NCBI RefSeq assembly: GCF_023746555.1
Contig: NZ_CP098755.1
Span: 79,501-143,500 of the forward strand
Length of the DNA stretch: 64,000 nt
Direction: 5' to 3'
Source of the DNA: Brevibacillus ruminantium
GTDB taxonomy: Bacteria > Bacillota > Bacilli > Brevibacillales > Brevibacillaceae
A program made the position numbers and the translations under genes. Shown in pieces: positions 26,615 through 36,122 of this stretch (position 1 is the stretch's first letter; each line of letters begins with the position of its first letter). Below the pieces are notes generated by a model. It had not been told where the DNA came from. It ran no database searches and saw only the letters and a program-made list of their open reading frames with translations.

Positions 26615-27526
26615 GTGCGTATCTCGGTCAAAGCGCCCGCCAAAATTAATCTTACGCTTGATGTACTGGCCAAACGTCCTGACGGTTATCACGAGGTGGA
26701 AATGGTGATGACTACAGTAGACCTGGCGGACCGGGTTGATCTAACCTTGCGCGATGACGGCTCTATTTCGCTGGATTGTTCAGCCAGCTTTGTGCCCGAT
26801 GACAGCAGAAACCACGCTTACAAAGCGGCGGTGTTGCTGAAGGAACGCTTTCAAGTACCCGATGGAGTACATGTGTACATAGATAAACAGATCCCGGTAG
26901 CCGCCGGATTGGCAGGAGGAAGCAGCGATGCTGCCGCTGCGCTAAGAGGCCTCAATCAGCTCTGGAAGCTGGGGCTTACGTTGGACGAGCTGGCTGAAAT
27001 CGGAGCGGAGATTGGCTCCGATGTACCGTTCTGCGTTTACGGCGGGACGGCCGTCGCTCGCGGCAGAGGAGAACAGATCACCCATTTGACGTCTCCTCCT
27101 CCGTGCTGGATTATCTTGGCGAAGCCGCCGATCGGCGTTTCTACGGCAGATGTATACGGCAATTTGCGCGTACAGGAGATTCAACACCATCCATCTACAG
27201 CAAACATGCTGCAAGCGATACAAGAACAAAATTTCTCCCAGATGTGCCGTTCGCTTGGCAATGTGCTTGAGGAAGTAACGCTGAACATGCATCCCCAGGT
27301 CCGTCAGATCAAAGAACTGATGGAGGCTTCCGGAGCGGACGGAGTCCTGATGTCGGGCAGCGGCCCCACTGTTTTTGCCCTCGTGCAAAAAGAGGCAAAG
27401 GTGCATCGCATCTACAATGCATTGCGCGGTTTTGTAAAGGATGTTTTCGTAGCCCGCATGTTGGGGGTTCCTGAAGGGGGAAATGCTTGCCATAACACGT
27501 ATGGAAATGATACATTAGCACCATAA
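26615..27526 (+). CDS. ispE: 4-diphosphocytidyl-2-C-methylerythritol kinase
   Basis: 303-residue GHMP kinase of the non-mevalonate isoprenoid pathway. The N-terminus is [17 protein letters not shown], the ATP loop [15 protein letters not shown], and a C-terminal [11 protein letters not shown] motif follows. GTG 26615 matches the B. subtilis start and lies 6 nt after GAGGTG. The C-terminus runs about 12 residues longer than usual ([14 protein letters not shown]). Confidence 0.95.
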   Translation: MRISVKAPAKINLTLDVLAKRPDGYHEVEMVMTTVDLADRVDLTLRDDGSISLDCSASFVPDDSRNHAYKAAVLLKERFQVPDGVHVYIDKQIPVAAGLAGGSSDAAAALRGLNQLWKLGLTLDELAEIGAEIGSDVPFCVYGGTAVARGRGEQITHLTSPPPCWIILAKPPIGVSTADVYGNLRVQEIQHHPSTANMLQAIQEQNFSQMCRSLGNVLEEVTLNMHPQVRQIKELMEASGADGVLMSGSGPTVFALVQKEAKVHRIYNALRGFVKDVFVARMLGVPEGGNACHNTYGNDTLAP

Positions 27527-27549
27527 TATTCGGTTTTGGAGGAAGAAAC

Positions 27550-28380
27550 ATGAAGAAATTGCGCAGAAGTGCCCGCCTCGTCGATATGACGCAGCACTTG
27601 CTTGCTCAGCCTCACACGCTGATTCCGCTCACTGTGTTTGCCGAGCAATACGGAGCCGCAAAATCGTCGATCAGCGAGGATCTGTCGATCATCAAAGAGG
27701 CGTTTGAGAGTCAGGGCGTAGGCGTATTGACAACAGTGGCGGGAGCAGCCGGGGGAGTGAAGTACATTCCCAAGGTTAAGACAGACGACGCGCTTGACTT
27801 CATGCACAATTTAATCGGCCACTTGGGCAATCCTGAACGTCTTTTGCCCGGCGGTTATCTGTACATGTCTGATATTTTAGGGAATCCCATCACCATGTCG
27901 AAGATCGGCAAGCTGTTTGCCTCTGCGTTTGCCGATAAAAACGTGGAAGTCGTGATGACGGTGGAGACGAAAGGAATCCCGCTCGCATATGCCACTGCAC
28001 TCTATCTGAATGTGCCTGTTGTCATCGTGAGAAGAGACAACAAGGTGACCGAGGGCTCGGTGGTAAGCATCAACTATGTATCCGGTTCTAGCAAGCGCAT
28101 TCAGACGATGTCTTTGGCTCGACGTGCCTTGCCTGAGCAATCCCGGGTCCTCATCGTAGACGACTTTATGAAGGCCGGCGGAACCGTTCGCGGGATGATC
28201 GATCTTTTGCAGGAGTTCCGTGCAACGGTCATCGGATGCGGCGTCCTGGTCGAAACAGCCGATGTATCCGAGCGACTGGTGGATGAATACGTTTCCCTGG
28301 CAAAGCTGCAGGAAGTCGACATCAAGGGCAAACAGATCGAAATCGAGCTGGGCAGTTATTTTCAAAATAGAGGGGAGTAG
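27550..28380 (+). CDS. purR: purine operon repressor PurR
   Basis: 276 residues: an N-terminal winged helix ([22 protein letters not shown]) and a phosphoribosyltransferase-like domain with the PRPP motif [17 protein letters not shown] binding releases PurR from PurBoxes ahead of purine genes. It starts 23 nt after ispE. Confidence 0.96.
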   Translation: MKKLRRSARLVDMTQHLLAQPHTLIPLTVFAEQYGAAKSSISEDLSIIKEAFESQGVGVLTTVAGAAGGVKYIPKVKTDDALDFMHNLIGHLGNPERLLPGGYLYMSDILGNPITMSKIGKLFASAFADKNVEVVMTVETKGIPLAYATALYLNVPVVIVRRDNKVTEGSVVSINYVSGSSKRIQTMSLARRALPEQSRVLIVDDFMKAGGTVRGMIDLLQEFRATVIGCGVLVETADVSERLVDEYVSLAKLQEVDIKGKQIEIELGSYFQNRGE

Positions 28381-28387
28381 AAAGGAC

Positions 28388-28771
28388 ATGGCAATTTCTT
28401 TTGTTTCCACCAATCAGGCACCGGCGGCTATCGGGCCATACAGTCAAGCGGCTCGCGCAGGGTCTTTCCTGTATGCATCGGGACAGATCCCGCTTCGCCC
28501 GGACGGCACGCTGGTAGAGGGCGACATTGTCGCACAAGCCCACCAGGTTTTCGCCAATATCAAAGGAGTATTGGCCGAGGCTGGTCTGACGCTTTCCGAT
28601 GTAGTAAAAGCGACCGTTTTTATTAAAGATATGAACGAGTTTGCGCGTCTGAATGAAGTATATGGCGAATATTTTGGCGACCACAAGCCTGCCCGTTCGA
28701 CAGTAGAAGTTGCTCGTCTCCCGCGTGATGTACAGGTAGAAATCGAAGTCATCGCTTACTTCGGAGAATAG
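28388..28771 (+). CDS. yabJ: RidA family enamine/imine deaminase
   Basis: 127-residue trimeric YjgF/YER057c/UK114 protein: [25 protein letters not shown], the active-site arginine in [13 protein letters not shown]. It hydrolyses reactive imines released by PLP enzymes and is associated with purine control in B. subtilis. It follows purR by 7 nt. Confidence 0.95.
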   Translation: MAISFVSTNQAPAAIGPYSQAARAGSFLYASGQIPLRPDGTLVEGDIVAQAHQVFANIKGVLAEAGLTLSDVVKATVFIKDMNEFARLNEVYGEYFGDHKPARSTVEVARLPRDVQVEIEVIAYFGE

Positions 28772-28796
28772 TATCAGGACGTTGGAACAGGTGCAA

Positions 28797-28832
28797 AAGC
28801 CCGACACCACTCGCGTGTCGGGCTTGTTTTTT
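28797..28832 (+). terminator. terminator after yabJ
   Basis: AAGCCCGACAC pairs with GTGTCGGGCTT, then six T. Confidence 0.93.
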
Positions 28833-28893
28833 ACTAATAATTGGAGTATGCTGGAGAAAATTATAGATTTTTTTGCAAAATTTCGGTAAACTC

Positions 28894-28924
28894 AGCAGGA
28901 ATATTTACCCAGAGCGTGGAAATA
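28894..28924 (+). promoter_or_regulatory. sigma-H promoter of spoVG
   Basis: AGCAGGA (28894-28900) and GTGGAAAT (28916-28923) nearly repeat the B. subtilis spoVG promoter, with one extra spacer base. The AT-rich stretch just upstream (28835-28890) fits the known AbrB binding region. Confidence 0.75.
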
Positions 28925-28964
28925 CTCCTAAACGCTTTTTTTATAGATAAAGGGAGTGAACTAG

Positions 28965-29252
28965 ATGGAAGTAACAGACGTTAGACTTCGCCGCGTGAAT
29001 ACGGATGGTCGTATGAAAGCCATTGCATCCATAACCATCGACCATGAATTCGTGGTTCATGATATCCGTGTTATTGACGGAAACAATGGCATGTTCGTCG
29101 CAATGCCGAGCAAGCGCACCCCAGACGGGGAGTTCCGCGATATTGCTCATCCAATTTCCTCCGCTACTCGCGAAAAGATTCAAGCTGCTGTCTTGAATGA
29201 ATACGAGCGCGTAGGTCAAGAAGAAGAGAACACAATCGAAGCAGGCGCATAA
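28965..29252 (+). CDS. spoVG: SpoVG, RNA/DNA-binding regulator
   Basis: 95 residues, highly conserved: [29 protein letters not shown] and [21 protein letters not shown]. It affects asymmetric septation in Bacillus and acts as an RNA-binding regulator in other Firmicutes. Good ribosome site (AAAGGGAGTG). Confidence 0.97.
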   Translation: MEVTDVRLRRVNTDGRMKAIASITIDHEFVVHDIRVIDGNNGMFVAMPSKRTPDGEFRDIAHPISSATREKIQAAVLNEYERVGQEEENTIEAGA

Positions 29253-29261
29253 CCTTTTGAA

Positions 29262-29298
29262 AAACAGGCACCCCGTCCTATGACAGGGTGCCTTGTTT
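29262..29298. terminator. bidirectional terminator between spoVG and the GTPase gene
   Basis: AAACAGGCACCC pairs with GGGTGCCTTGTTT. A-rich and T-rich arms suit termination of both converging genes. Confidence 0.9.
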
Positions 29299-30320
29299 CA
29301 TCCATAGCAGGATTGTATATCTTGAATAATTTTTTCCTTTTCTAACCCTTCTCCAATAAACACCGCGACCATTTTCGGCCCGAAATTTTCAAACGGAAAC
29401 AGATGAACCTGATTTTCCGTATGCTGAAAGGAGATCAGTTCATCACGCCCCTTAAACAGCACGTAGCCTTTGGCACGGTAAACATTCTTGGGTAGGTCGT
29501 GGAGAAAATCTTCGAATTTTTCTGCATCTACAGGACCGGTAAAATGGTAGGAAAAGGTTTCGATACTGTTGTAAAGCGAAGGCTCTGCGCTGGCCAACCC
29601 CAGTGACTGTTTCACCTTTCCTAGCACGGACAGTTTGCCAATACTTTTTTGCACGATCGGGCCGCCTGTTCGGTCTTCTGCCCGCTCTGCCGCTGCCTTT
29701 TCAGCAATCCTCTTAACCTGAAGCAATTGGTCCAGATCCATTTCACCTTGAATCGTTACATGAATCGGGGCATGGGGATTTAGCTCCAAGACCTTCGCCT
29801 TTACCTTTTCCAGCACGTCCGGCGTGACCAGATCACTTTTATTGAGCAGGAGCAAATCGGCATATTTAACCTGATTGCGGATGGTTTTGACCAGAGAGCC
29901 TTTTGACTGGAAGCGGGAGTTCAGGTCACGGAAACGAGAGGCATCCACCACACTGACGATTCCCTTGAGGTCCAGGTTGTCGTACAGCTCGGGATGTGTC
30001 AGCGCATCTACGACTTCGACCGGATCAGCTACCCCGGTGGTTTCGATCAGGATATGGTCGGGTGTGAAGGAGGAGAGAATTTCTTTGAGACCTTCTGTCA
30101 ATTCCCCTTGTATGGAACAGCAGATGCAGCCATCCAGCAGCTTTTTCACCGGAAAGCCGAATCCTTGCAATTGTTCTCCATCAATGTCTTCCTCGCCCAT
30201 TTCATTCATCAGAACGACGACCTGTCCGTCTCTTTGACGCAGATAGGCAAGCAGCTTTTGCAGCAGTGTCGTTTTCCCGCTGCCCAGGTAGCCCGTCAAA
30301 ATGTAAACGCCGGCTTTCAT
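29298..30320 (-). CDS. CobW/YjiA-family GTPase, putative metallochaperone
   Basis: 340 residues. Walker A GYLGSGKTT, the metal-binding CxCC motif in DGCICCSIQG, the ETTGVADP and NKSDL GTPase motifs, and a C-terminal CobW_C domain (about 245-335). COG0523 proteins hand metals, often zinc, to target enzymes. ATG 30320 lies 8 nt after GGAGGA. The gene is inserted in reverse orientation between spoVG and glmU. I see no clear Zur box upstream. Confidence 0.88.
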   Translation of the reverse strand: MKAGVYILTGYLGSGKTTLLQKLLAYLRQRDGQVVVLMNEMGEEDIDGEQLQGFGFPVKKLLDGCICCSIQGELTEGLKEILSSFTPDHILIETTGVADPVEVVDALTHPELYDNLDLKGIVSVVDASRFRDLNSRFQSKGSLVKTIRNQVKYADLLLLNKSDLVTPDVLEKVKAKVLELNPHAPIHVTIQGEMDLDQLLQVKRIAEKAAAERAEDRTGGPIVQKSIGKLSVLGKVKQSLGLASAEPSLYNSIETFSYHFTGPVDAEKFEDFLHDLPKNVYRAKGYVLFKGRDELISFQHTENQVHLFPFENFGPKMVAVFIGEGLEKEKIIQDIQSCYG

Positions 30321-30515
30321 CACATCCGTCCTCCTTCTTCACGTTTATTGTCAGATTTTTTCATGTCCATCATAAAACAGGCCAGGGAAAGCGTCAAATC
30401 ACGCCCTAAGCCAGTTGTGCGTCTGTTGTGAAAAGAGTATACTGCGCCTATTATCTTGAAATCCCCAAATGATTAAGATATAGTCATTGTGGAACTTCTA
30501 CGCTGGAGGGTTGAC

Positions 30516-31898
30516 ATGTCGAATATCCATGCCGTAGTACTAGCAGCAGGTCAAGGAACACGGATGAAGTCGAAGCTGTACAAGGTTTTGCACCCCGTCT
30601 GCGGAAAGCCGATGGTCCAGCATGTTGTGGATACACTGGCTGCCATGAAGGTGGAGGATGTCGTCGTGGTCGTTGGTCACGGTGCTGACACCGTTCAAGC
30701 CACCTTGGGCGATACTGTGCAATACGCATTGCAAAGTGAGCAGCTCGGGACGGCCCATGCTGTACAGCAAGCGGAACCGCTTCTACAGGGAAAAGAAGGA
30801 ACTACGTTTATTTTGTATGGAGATGTACCCCTTCTGTCAGAAGAGACGTTGACAGAGCTTTTGCGTTTTCATGAAGAGCAGCAGGCAGCAGCCACTGTTC
30901 TGACTGCTGTACTTCCGGATCCAACAGGGTATGGACGTATCGTCCGCAACGCTGCTGGGGAAGTACTGGAGATCGTGGAACACAAAGATGCGTCTGAAGA
31001 GGTCCGGGCGATCAAAGAGATTAATACAGGCATATACTGTTTTGACAACCAAAAATTGTGGAGTACGCTGGCACAAGTGAAAAATGATAACGTACAAGGA
31101 GAATACTATGTGACAGATTGCGTCGGTATTCTTCGCGAAGCCGGAGAAAAGGTCTTTGCTTTTGAAGCGGCCGACCCGGATGAAACCATGGGCGTCAATG
31201 ACCGTGCCCAGTTGTCAGAAGCCGAAGCGTACATGCGCAGACGAATTGCTGTGCGCCACATGAAAAACGGCGTATCCATTATCGATCCCCTCTCTACCTA
31301 TATTGAGGCGGATGTGGTGATCGGGTCCGATACGGTTATCCAACCAGGTACCTATCTGCGAAGAGGGACAACCATCGGGGGAGATTGTGTCATTGGACCT
31401 GGCGCTGATTTGAGCAACACCCGAGTAGCCGACGGTGTAACGATTTCCTACTCCGTCCTGGTCGATGCCCTGGTAGACCAAGGGGCTGCGGTCGGACCCT
31501 ATGCATACGTGCGACCGGGATCAGAGATCGGGGCCAACGTCAAAATTGGCGATTTTGTCGAATTGAAAAATGCGAAGATTGGCAAGGGGACCAAAGTGCC
31601 CCATCTCAGCTATGTGGGAGACGCGGAAATTGGCGAAGGTGTCAACATCGGTTGTGGAACCATTACGGTGAACTATGATGGCGCTGTCAAACACAAAACA
31701 GTGGTAGGGGACGGCTCGTTTATTGGTTGCAATACAAATCTCGTCGCTCCGCTGACCGTCGGGAAGAACGCTTATGTGGCAGCCGGCTCTACAATTAATC
31801 AGGACGTACCCGATGACGCCATGGCCATCGCCCGCGAGCGTCAGGTGAATAAACCAGGATACGCGAACAAATTGCCTCGCAAGGGCAAAAAGGATTAA
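30516..31898 (+). CDS. glmU: bifunctional GlcNAc-1-P uridylyltransferase / GlcN-1-P acetyltransferase
   Basis: 460 residues. The N-terminal nucleotidyltransferase has VVLAAGQGTRMKS; the C-terminal half is a left-handed beta-helix of hexapeptide repeats (from about 250) with the acetyltransferase region NVGCGTITVNYDG-like (NIGCGTITVNYDG). It makes UDP-GlcNAc for peptidoglycan. ATG 30516 follows GGAGGG. Confidence 0.97.
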   Translation: MSNIHAVVLAAGQGTRMKSKLYKVLHPVCGKPMVQHVVDTLAAMKVEDVVVVVGHGADTVQATLGDTVQYALQSEQLGTAHAVQQAEPLLQGKEGTTFILYGDVPLLSEETLTELLRFHEEQQAAATVLTAVLPDPTGYGRIVRNAAGEVLEIVEHKDASEEVRAIKEINTGIYCFDNQKLWSTLAQVKNDNVQGEYYVTDCVGILREAGEKVFAFEAADPDETMGVNDRAQLSEAEAYMRRRIAVRHMKNGVSIIDPLSTYIEADVVIGSDTVIQPGTYLRRGTTIGGDCVIGPGADLSNTRVADGVTISYSVLVDALVDQGAAVGPYAYVRPGSEIGANVKIGDFVELKNAKIGKGTKVPHLSYVGDAEIGEGVNIGCGTITVNYDGAVKHKTVVGDGSFIGCNTNLVAPLTVGKNAYVAAGSTINQDVPDDAMAIARERQVNKPGYANKLPRKGKKD

Positions 31899-31921
31899 CT
31901 ACAGGAGGTTCTTGAAAGATA

Positions 31922-32872
31922 ATGGCTAATTACCGCGACCCCAAACTGAAGGTATTTACATGTAATGCAAACCGTCAGCTTGCTCAGGAGATTGCTGATC
32001 ACATCGGTGTTCCGCTGGGTAATTCGGAAGCAGTTCGCTTTAGCGATGGCGAGTGTCAGATCAAATTAAACGAGAGTGTACGGGGCTGTGATGTCTTTGT
32101 CATCCAACCGACATCCGCGCCTGTGAATGAGCACCTGATGGAGCTGTTGGTCATGGTAGACGCTTTGAAGCGCGCCTCGGCCAAAAGCATCAACGTGGTG
32201 ATTCCGTACTATGGCTATGCACGCCAAGATCGCAAAGCGCGCGCCCGCGATCCGATTACGGCCAAACTGGTGGCCAATCTGATCGAAACAGCTGGGGCTC
32301 ACCGTGTCATCACGATGGATTTGCATGCAACCCAGATTCAGGGGTTCTTTGATATCCCGGTCGATCATTTGCTGGGTGTACCGATTTTGGGTAAATATTT
32401 CGCCGAGAAGGGGCTGAATGATATTGTTGTCGTCTCCCCTGACCATGGTGGTGTGACTCGTGCCCGTAGACTGGCAGAGCGTCTGGAAGCTCCCATCGCG
32501 ATTATCGACAAGCGCCGCCCGGAACCAAATGTCGCGGAAGTTATGAACATCGTCGGAAATATCGACGGCAAAACAGCCATTATCATCGATGACATCATTG
32601 ATACAGCCGGTACTATTACGCTGGCAGCCAGCGCACTGATTGAAGCGGGTGCCCGCGACGTCTACGCTTGCTGTACGCACCCGGTTCTCTCCGGTCCTGC
32701 GATCGAGCGCATCGCCAACTCCAAAATCAGCGAGCTGGTCGTGACCAACTCGATCCCGCTGACACAGGATCAACTGATTGACAAAATCAAAGTCCTGTCC
32801 GTAGCTCCGATCATCGGGGAAGCGATTATTCGCGTACACGAGGAGCTTTCGGTCAGCAAGCTGTTTGACTAG
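31922..32872 (+). CDS. prs: ribose-phosphate pyrophosphokinase
   Basis: 316 residues. The flexible loop [41 protein letters not shown] and the PRPP-binding [11 protein letters not shown] identify it. It makes PRPP for purine, pyrimidine, His, Trp and NAD synthesis. It starts 23 nt after glmU behind ACAGGAGGTT. Confidence 0.98.
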   Translation: MANYRDPKLKVFTCNANRQLAQEIADHIGVPLGNSEAVRFSDGECQIKLNESVRGCDVFVIQPTSAPVNEHLMELLVMVDALKRASAKSINVVIPYYGYARQDRKARARDPITAKLVANLIETAGAHRVITMDLHATQIQGFFDIPVDHLLGVPILGKYFAEKGLNDIVVVSPDHGGVTRARRLAERLEAPIAIIDKRRPEPNVAEVMNIVGNIDGKTAIIIDDIIDTAGTITLAASALIEAGARDVYACCTHPVLSGPAIERIANSKISELVVTNSIPLTQDQLIDKIKVLSVAPIIGEAIIRVHEELSVSKLFD

Positions 32873-32901
32873 ACCGAAGTACAGGTAGAGGGATGGAAAA
32901 G

Positions 32902-32962
32902 ACCTCCTCTGGACAAGCTAGAAAGTAGGAAGAAACTTCTAGCTCCCGGAGGAGGTTTTTTT
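32902..32962 (+). terminator. terminator/attenuator that contains the ctc ribosome site
   Basis: ACCTCCTCTGG (32902-32912) pairs over 11 bp with CCGGAGGAGGT (32946-32956). An inner stem AGCTAGAA..GT/ACTTCTAGCT adds about ten pairs. Seven T follow (32956-32962), and the next three bases are the ctc GTG start. The Shine-Dalgarno GGAGGAGG (32948-32955) is therefore inside the 3' arm. Confidence 0.85.
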
Positions 32963-33589
32963 GTGCAAGCGATTCAGGCGATGATTCGTCGCAAAGGCGA
33001 GACCGCGAAGACGAACAATGAACTGAGACGAAAGGGCTGGGTTCCCGCCGTGATCTACGGCTCGGACATTGGCAATCAGTCCATTCAGGTAGAAGGACGC
33101 GTATTGGATCAGGCCCTTCGTCAGCAGACGACAAACAAACCGTTTACACTGGAGATTAACGGCAACCAGCATGTCGTGATGGTCTACGAACTGCAGCGTC
33201 ACCCGGTGATGGGCAATATCCTGCATGCGGACTTTAAGAAAATCAATATGAATGAAAAGGTTCATACCAGTGTGCCGATTATGATGACAGGTGATCCCGA
33301 ACTGGGTGTAGCAACACTGGTCCGGCATAGCGTAGAAGTCTCGTGTCTGCCGGGAAATATCCCGGAGTCGTTTACCGTAAATGTGGATGGCTTGCAAATT
33401 GGAGATGTGGTGCTGGTCAAAGACCTGGATGTTCCTCAAACGGTGGATTTGGGGCTGGATGAGATGGAAGTCGTCATCAGTGTTCTGCCGGTAAAAGCCA
33501 AGTCCGATGAGTCAATCGATGCCCAAGAGGCAGCCGAGGGTGTAATGGAGAATGCCGCTTCTCCGACGGAGGAAGCGAAAAAGGTATAG
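32963..33589 (+). CDS. ctc: ribosomal protein bL25, Ctc form
   Basis: 208 residues: N-terminal 5S-rRNA-binding L25 domain (RRKGETAKTNNELRRKGWVPAVIYG), a TL5/Ctc C-terminal beta domain (about 95-185) and an acidic tail. In B. subtilis ctc is a sigma-B stress gene; no convincing sigma-B promoter is visible here between prs and ctc. The GTG start directly follows the T run of a terminator hairpin. Confidence 0.93.
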   Translation: MQAIQAMIRRKGETAKTNNELRRKGWVPAVIYGSDIGNQSIQVEGRVLDQALRQQTTNKPFTLEINGNQHVVMVYELQRHPVMGNILHADFKKINMNEKVHTSVPIMMTGDPELGVATLVRHSVEVSCLPGNIPESFTVNVDGLQIGDVVLVKDLDVPQTVDLGLDEMEVVISVLPVKAKSDESIDAQEAAEGVMENAASPTEEAKKV

Positions 33590-33606
33590 CAACGTTTTTG
33601 CGAGAA

Positions 33607-33658
33607 GGGGCTGTCCAGAAAGTCGGTTTTAACTGACTTCCTGGGGCCCCTTTTTTTC
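33607..33658 (+). terminator. hairpin in the left end of the IS
   Basis: GGGGC..CCAG..AAGTC pairs imperfectly with GACTT.CCTGG.GCCCC around a GTTTTAAC centre, followed by a T run. It probably ends ctc transcripts and shields the transposase from read-through. Confidence 0.75.
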
Positions 33659-33735
33659 AAAAATAAGCACAAAAAAATCGTCTCTTCTTGTAAAATGAAA
33701 GTTCCCACACCAACATTTTAGGAAGGACGATTTTT

Positions 33736-35505
33736 ATGTGTAATCTTTCGATTACTCCCCCATATTATACCACGCAATTAACTCTTCCCCTAGAGGGAAC
33801 AGTAGAAAATATTGTTTCCAAGAGACAATGCGCTCCTACATTCAAATCATATAATAACCGTCAGGTTCAAGTTATCTTCGATATCGAGGAACTTATTCCC
33901 GTGCACCATGTCGCACGTGTGGTAGATGAAATGGTTGAGGCCATTCCTGATGATAAGTTATTTTCTCATTATCCAGGCGGTGGCAGACCTTCGTTCCACC
34001 CTAAGATGATGCTAAAGGTCATCCTGTTTGGCTACTCCCAGAAGGTGTACTCTTGCCGTGGTATCGAACAGCTTACCCGTGAAAATATTCCCACCATGTG
34101 GCTGGCAGCGATGCAACAACCAGACTACCGTACCATCAACGAATTTCGTGGCAGACGGATGAAATCGATGATGAATGAACTTTACGAAACCATGATCTTG
34201 AAGCTCATCGAGGCCAACTATATCACCATGGAAAATTACTTTCTGGATGGGACAAAAATCGAAGCAAATGCCAACAAGTATTCTTTCGTATGGAAAAAAT
34301 CAACGATCCGATTCGAGGAAAAACTGAAGGAGAAGATCCGAGAAACCTTGCGGCTCATTGAGGAGACAGCCAAGGAGGAAGAATTGGAAATCCTTGCGGA
34401 TAACCTGATGGATACAGTGGAAGACCCCTCCAAATTGGAAGAGATTGCTGTTGGCTTGGAAACCCACATAGCCGTTTTATCAGATGAGATGGAAAATGAG
34501 ACAAATACAGAAGTCCGTAAGGAAAAGCGAAAAAGACAGAGTACATGGAAGAAATCCCTTAAGCTGATCCGTAAAGATTTCCTACCAAGGCTTGCCAAAT
34601 ACAAAGCTCAAAACGAAACTTTTGGTGACCGCAATAGTTATTCCAAGACAGATAGTGACGCAACATTCATGCGGATGAAAGAAGATCATATGAAAAACGG
34701 TCAACTTAAGCCTGGCTATAACGTACAGATGGCAACGGAGAATCAATTTATCCTATTTTACACCATTCATCAACGTCCAACGGATACACGCTGCTTCATC
34801 CCCCATCTAGAGAAGCTGGCTTCTTCCTGGCTGCCCATGCCCAAAAATGTCATCGCGGATGCGGGGTATGGGAGCGAAGAAAACTATCTGTATGCGGTGG
34901 GGGAGGAAAAAGAACCACGGTTTGATTTCCTCATTCCTTACGGAACCTATTTGAAGGAAAAAACCCGAAAAGCCAAAAGGGACATCAAAAGTGTAATAAA
35001 CTGGGTCTATGTTGAAAAGGATGATTGTTTTATCTGCCCAAATGGAATGAAAGTTACGTTTAAGAAATACCAGAACAAGAAGAACGCCTCTGGTCATGAA
35101 CAAAGTTACAAAATTTATGAATGTGAGGATTGTTCAGGGTGTCCATTCAAATCGCAATGTACCAAAGGTAAAGGGAACCGTCAGGTTCATTGGAATACGA
35201 TCTTTGAAGAAATGAAAGCAAAGGCAAAAGCAGCCCTTGAATGTGAAGACAAAGCAGCTATCTATGCCCGACGTAAAGTCGAGGTCGAAAGCGTGTTCGG
35301 TCACATCAAGGGCAATCGGTCGTTCCGCCGATTTTCTCTTCGTGGGCTCGACAAAGTGCATGTCGAGTTCGGAATTGTGGCACTAGCACATAACTTGTTG
35401 AAAGTGGCGGGCATCCGCCTGGCCACATTCCTCAAACCAATAAGGGCAAAAAAAGAAGCTGGGGGAAAAACGAAACGGTTTTCCCCCAGCTTCTTTACTT
35501 TTTAG
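33736..35505 (+). CDS. IS1182-family transposase
   Basis: 589 residues. N-terminal DUF772-type region (NNRQVQVIFDIEELIPVHHVARVVDEMVE, about residues 34-62), the first catalytic Asp in NYFLDGTKIEANANKYSFVWKK, the second in VIADAGYGSEENY, four cysteines in CEDCSGCPFKSQC and the catalytic Glu in RRKVEVESVFGHIKGN. The DDE set looks complete, so the protein is probably active. A coiled, charged insert (about 195-295) is normal for the family. Codon use is more AT-rich than the neighbours. Confidence 0.94.
   Translation: MCNLSITPPYYTTQLTLPLEGTVENIVSKRQCAPTFKSYNNRQVQVIFDIEELIPVHHVARVVDEMVEAIPDDKLFSHYPGGGRPSFHPKMMLKVILFGYSQKVYSCRGIEQLTRENIPTMWLAAMQQPDYRTINEFRGRRMKSMMNELYETMILKLIEANYITMENYFLDGTKIEANANKYSFVWKKSTIRFEEKLKEKIRETLRLIEETAKEEELEILADNLMDTVEDPSKLEEIAVGLETHIAVLSDEMENETNTEVRKEKRKRQSTWKKSLKLIRKDFLPRLAKYKAQNETFGDRNSYSKTDSDATFMRMKEDHMKNGQLKPGYNVQMATENQFILFYTIHQRPTDTRCFIPHLEKLASSWLPMPKNVIADAGYGSEENYLYAVGEEKEPRFDFLIPYGTYLKEKTRKAKRDIKSVINWVYVEKDDCFICPNGMKVTFKKYQNKKNASGHEQSYKIYECEDCSGCPFKSQCTKGKGNRQVHWNTIFEEMKAKAKAALECEDKAAIYARRKVEVESVFGHIKGNRSFRRFSLRGLDKVHVEFGIVALAHNLLKVAGIRLATFLKPIRAKKEAGGKTKRFSPSFFTF
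35455..35505 (+). terminator. terminator inside the transposase 3' end
   Basis: GAAGCTGGGGGAAAA (35455-35469) pairs perfectly with TTTTCCCCCAGCTTC (35479-35493) around a 9-base loop; a T-rich tail reaches the stop codon. The hairpin is part of the last codons. Confidence 0.85.
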
Positions 35506-35621
35506 GGACTTTTTAGACAGCCCCTTTTTGCATATCCGTAAGTTAAATATTATAGGGGGCGTAAGCCTCCGTTATTCTCTCAATCTCAAATAAAACCTTC
35601 GAGATCACGGAGCCATAGCGA

Positions 35622-35817
35622 GAAGAAGCATGTTTCCCTGCTCAGCTCCGTATTCCGCCCGCAAGGAAGTAATACTGTCCGCTCCAGGGCAATTCGCGGG
35701 GGTGCGCAAAAGCAGCAACGCTACGAGGTCATCCAAGGTTGCGCCCCTTTTTCCCGCGAATTGCCCCTCCGCTGGGGCAGGGCTCCACAGTCGCACCGCA
35801 GGGAAACATGCTTCTTC
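35622..35817 (+). repeat. structured repeat family, copy 2
   Basis: 196 bp with perfect terminal inverted repeats GAAGAAGCATGTTTCCCTG (35622-35640) and CAGGGAAACATGCTTCTTC (35799-35817). Inside, GGGCAATTCGCGGG (about 35687-35700) pairs with CCCGCGAATTGCCC (35753-35766), and GGGG(T)GCGCAA pairs with TTGCGCCCC. No coding potential is convincing. It begins 97 bp after the IS. Confidence 0.85.
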
Positions 35818-35820
35818 ACG

Positions 35821-36066
35821 AAACCGGAGCTTCTTAAATTTGAAGGGGAAGCGAAGGAGAAAAAGAATGAGAAAACCTATCATAAAACCGATAAATAAAA
35901 CAAAAGAACAAAGCAGAGAACAAAACCAATGAACATTGAAGAAAACACTTTCCGAGGAACTAACGTATCTATTGTCCTTCCAAAGATAAAACCAGATCAT
36001 TCCAAGTGCGAAAAACCGGTAATTGAACGCTCCGCTATCGTACAGCCGATGTTTTTTGGTTTTCAT
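35821..36066 (-). pseudogene. possible remnant of a small membrane protein gene
   Basis: Between the two repeat copies the minus strand is open from an ATG at 36066. It encodes about 80 residues with two hydrophobic segments (FFALGMIWFYLW and SLLCSFVLFIGFMIGFLILFL), then runs on into repeat copy 2. No good ribosome site precedes the ATG. It could be a real gene cut off by the repeat, or chance. Confidence 0.25.
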
Positions 36067-36122
36067 CCAAAATCATATTTCTCTTTTGCTCATTATAAAA
36101 GTATGGAAAAAGCAGCATGTTC

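Larger units (their letters stand above)
33607..35524 (+). mobile_element. IS1182-family insertion sequence, apparently complete
   Basis: 1,918 bp bounded by imperfect inverted repeats: left GGGGCTGTCCAGAAAGTCGG (33607-33626), right GGGACTTTTTAGACAGCCCC (35505-35524), about 16 of 20 matching. One intact transposase lies inside. TTTTTGC occurs at both flanks (33595-33601 and 35525-35531), but five bases separate the left one from the element, so a target duplication is uncertain. It lies just downstream of ctc. Confidence 0.9.

Noticed and set aside
32863-32895. sigma-B promoter for ctc
   Set aside because: GTTTGA is followed by GGGATG at 21 bp or by a weak GGTAGA at 15 bp; neither spacing and sequence together fit sigma-B.
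33595-35531. 7-bp target duplication TTTTTGC of the IS
   Set aside because: The left copy is five bases away from the inverted repeat, and T-rich heptamers are common near terminators.
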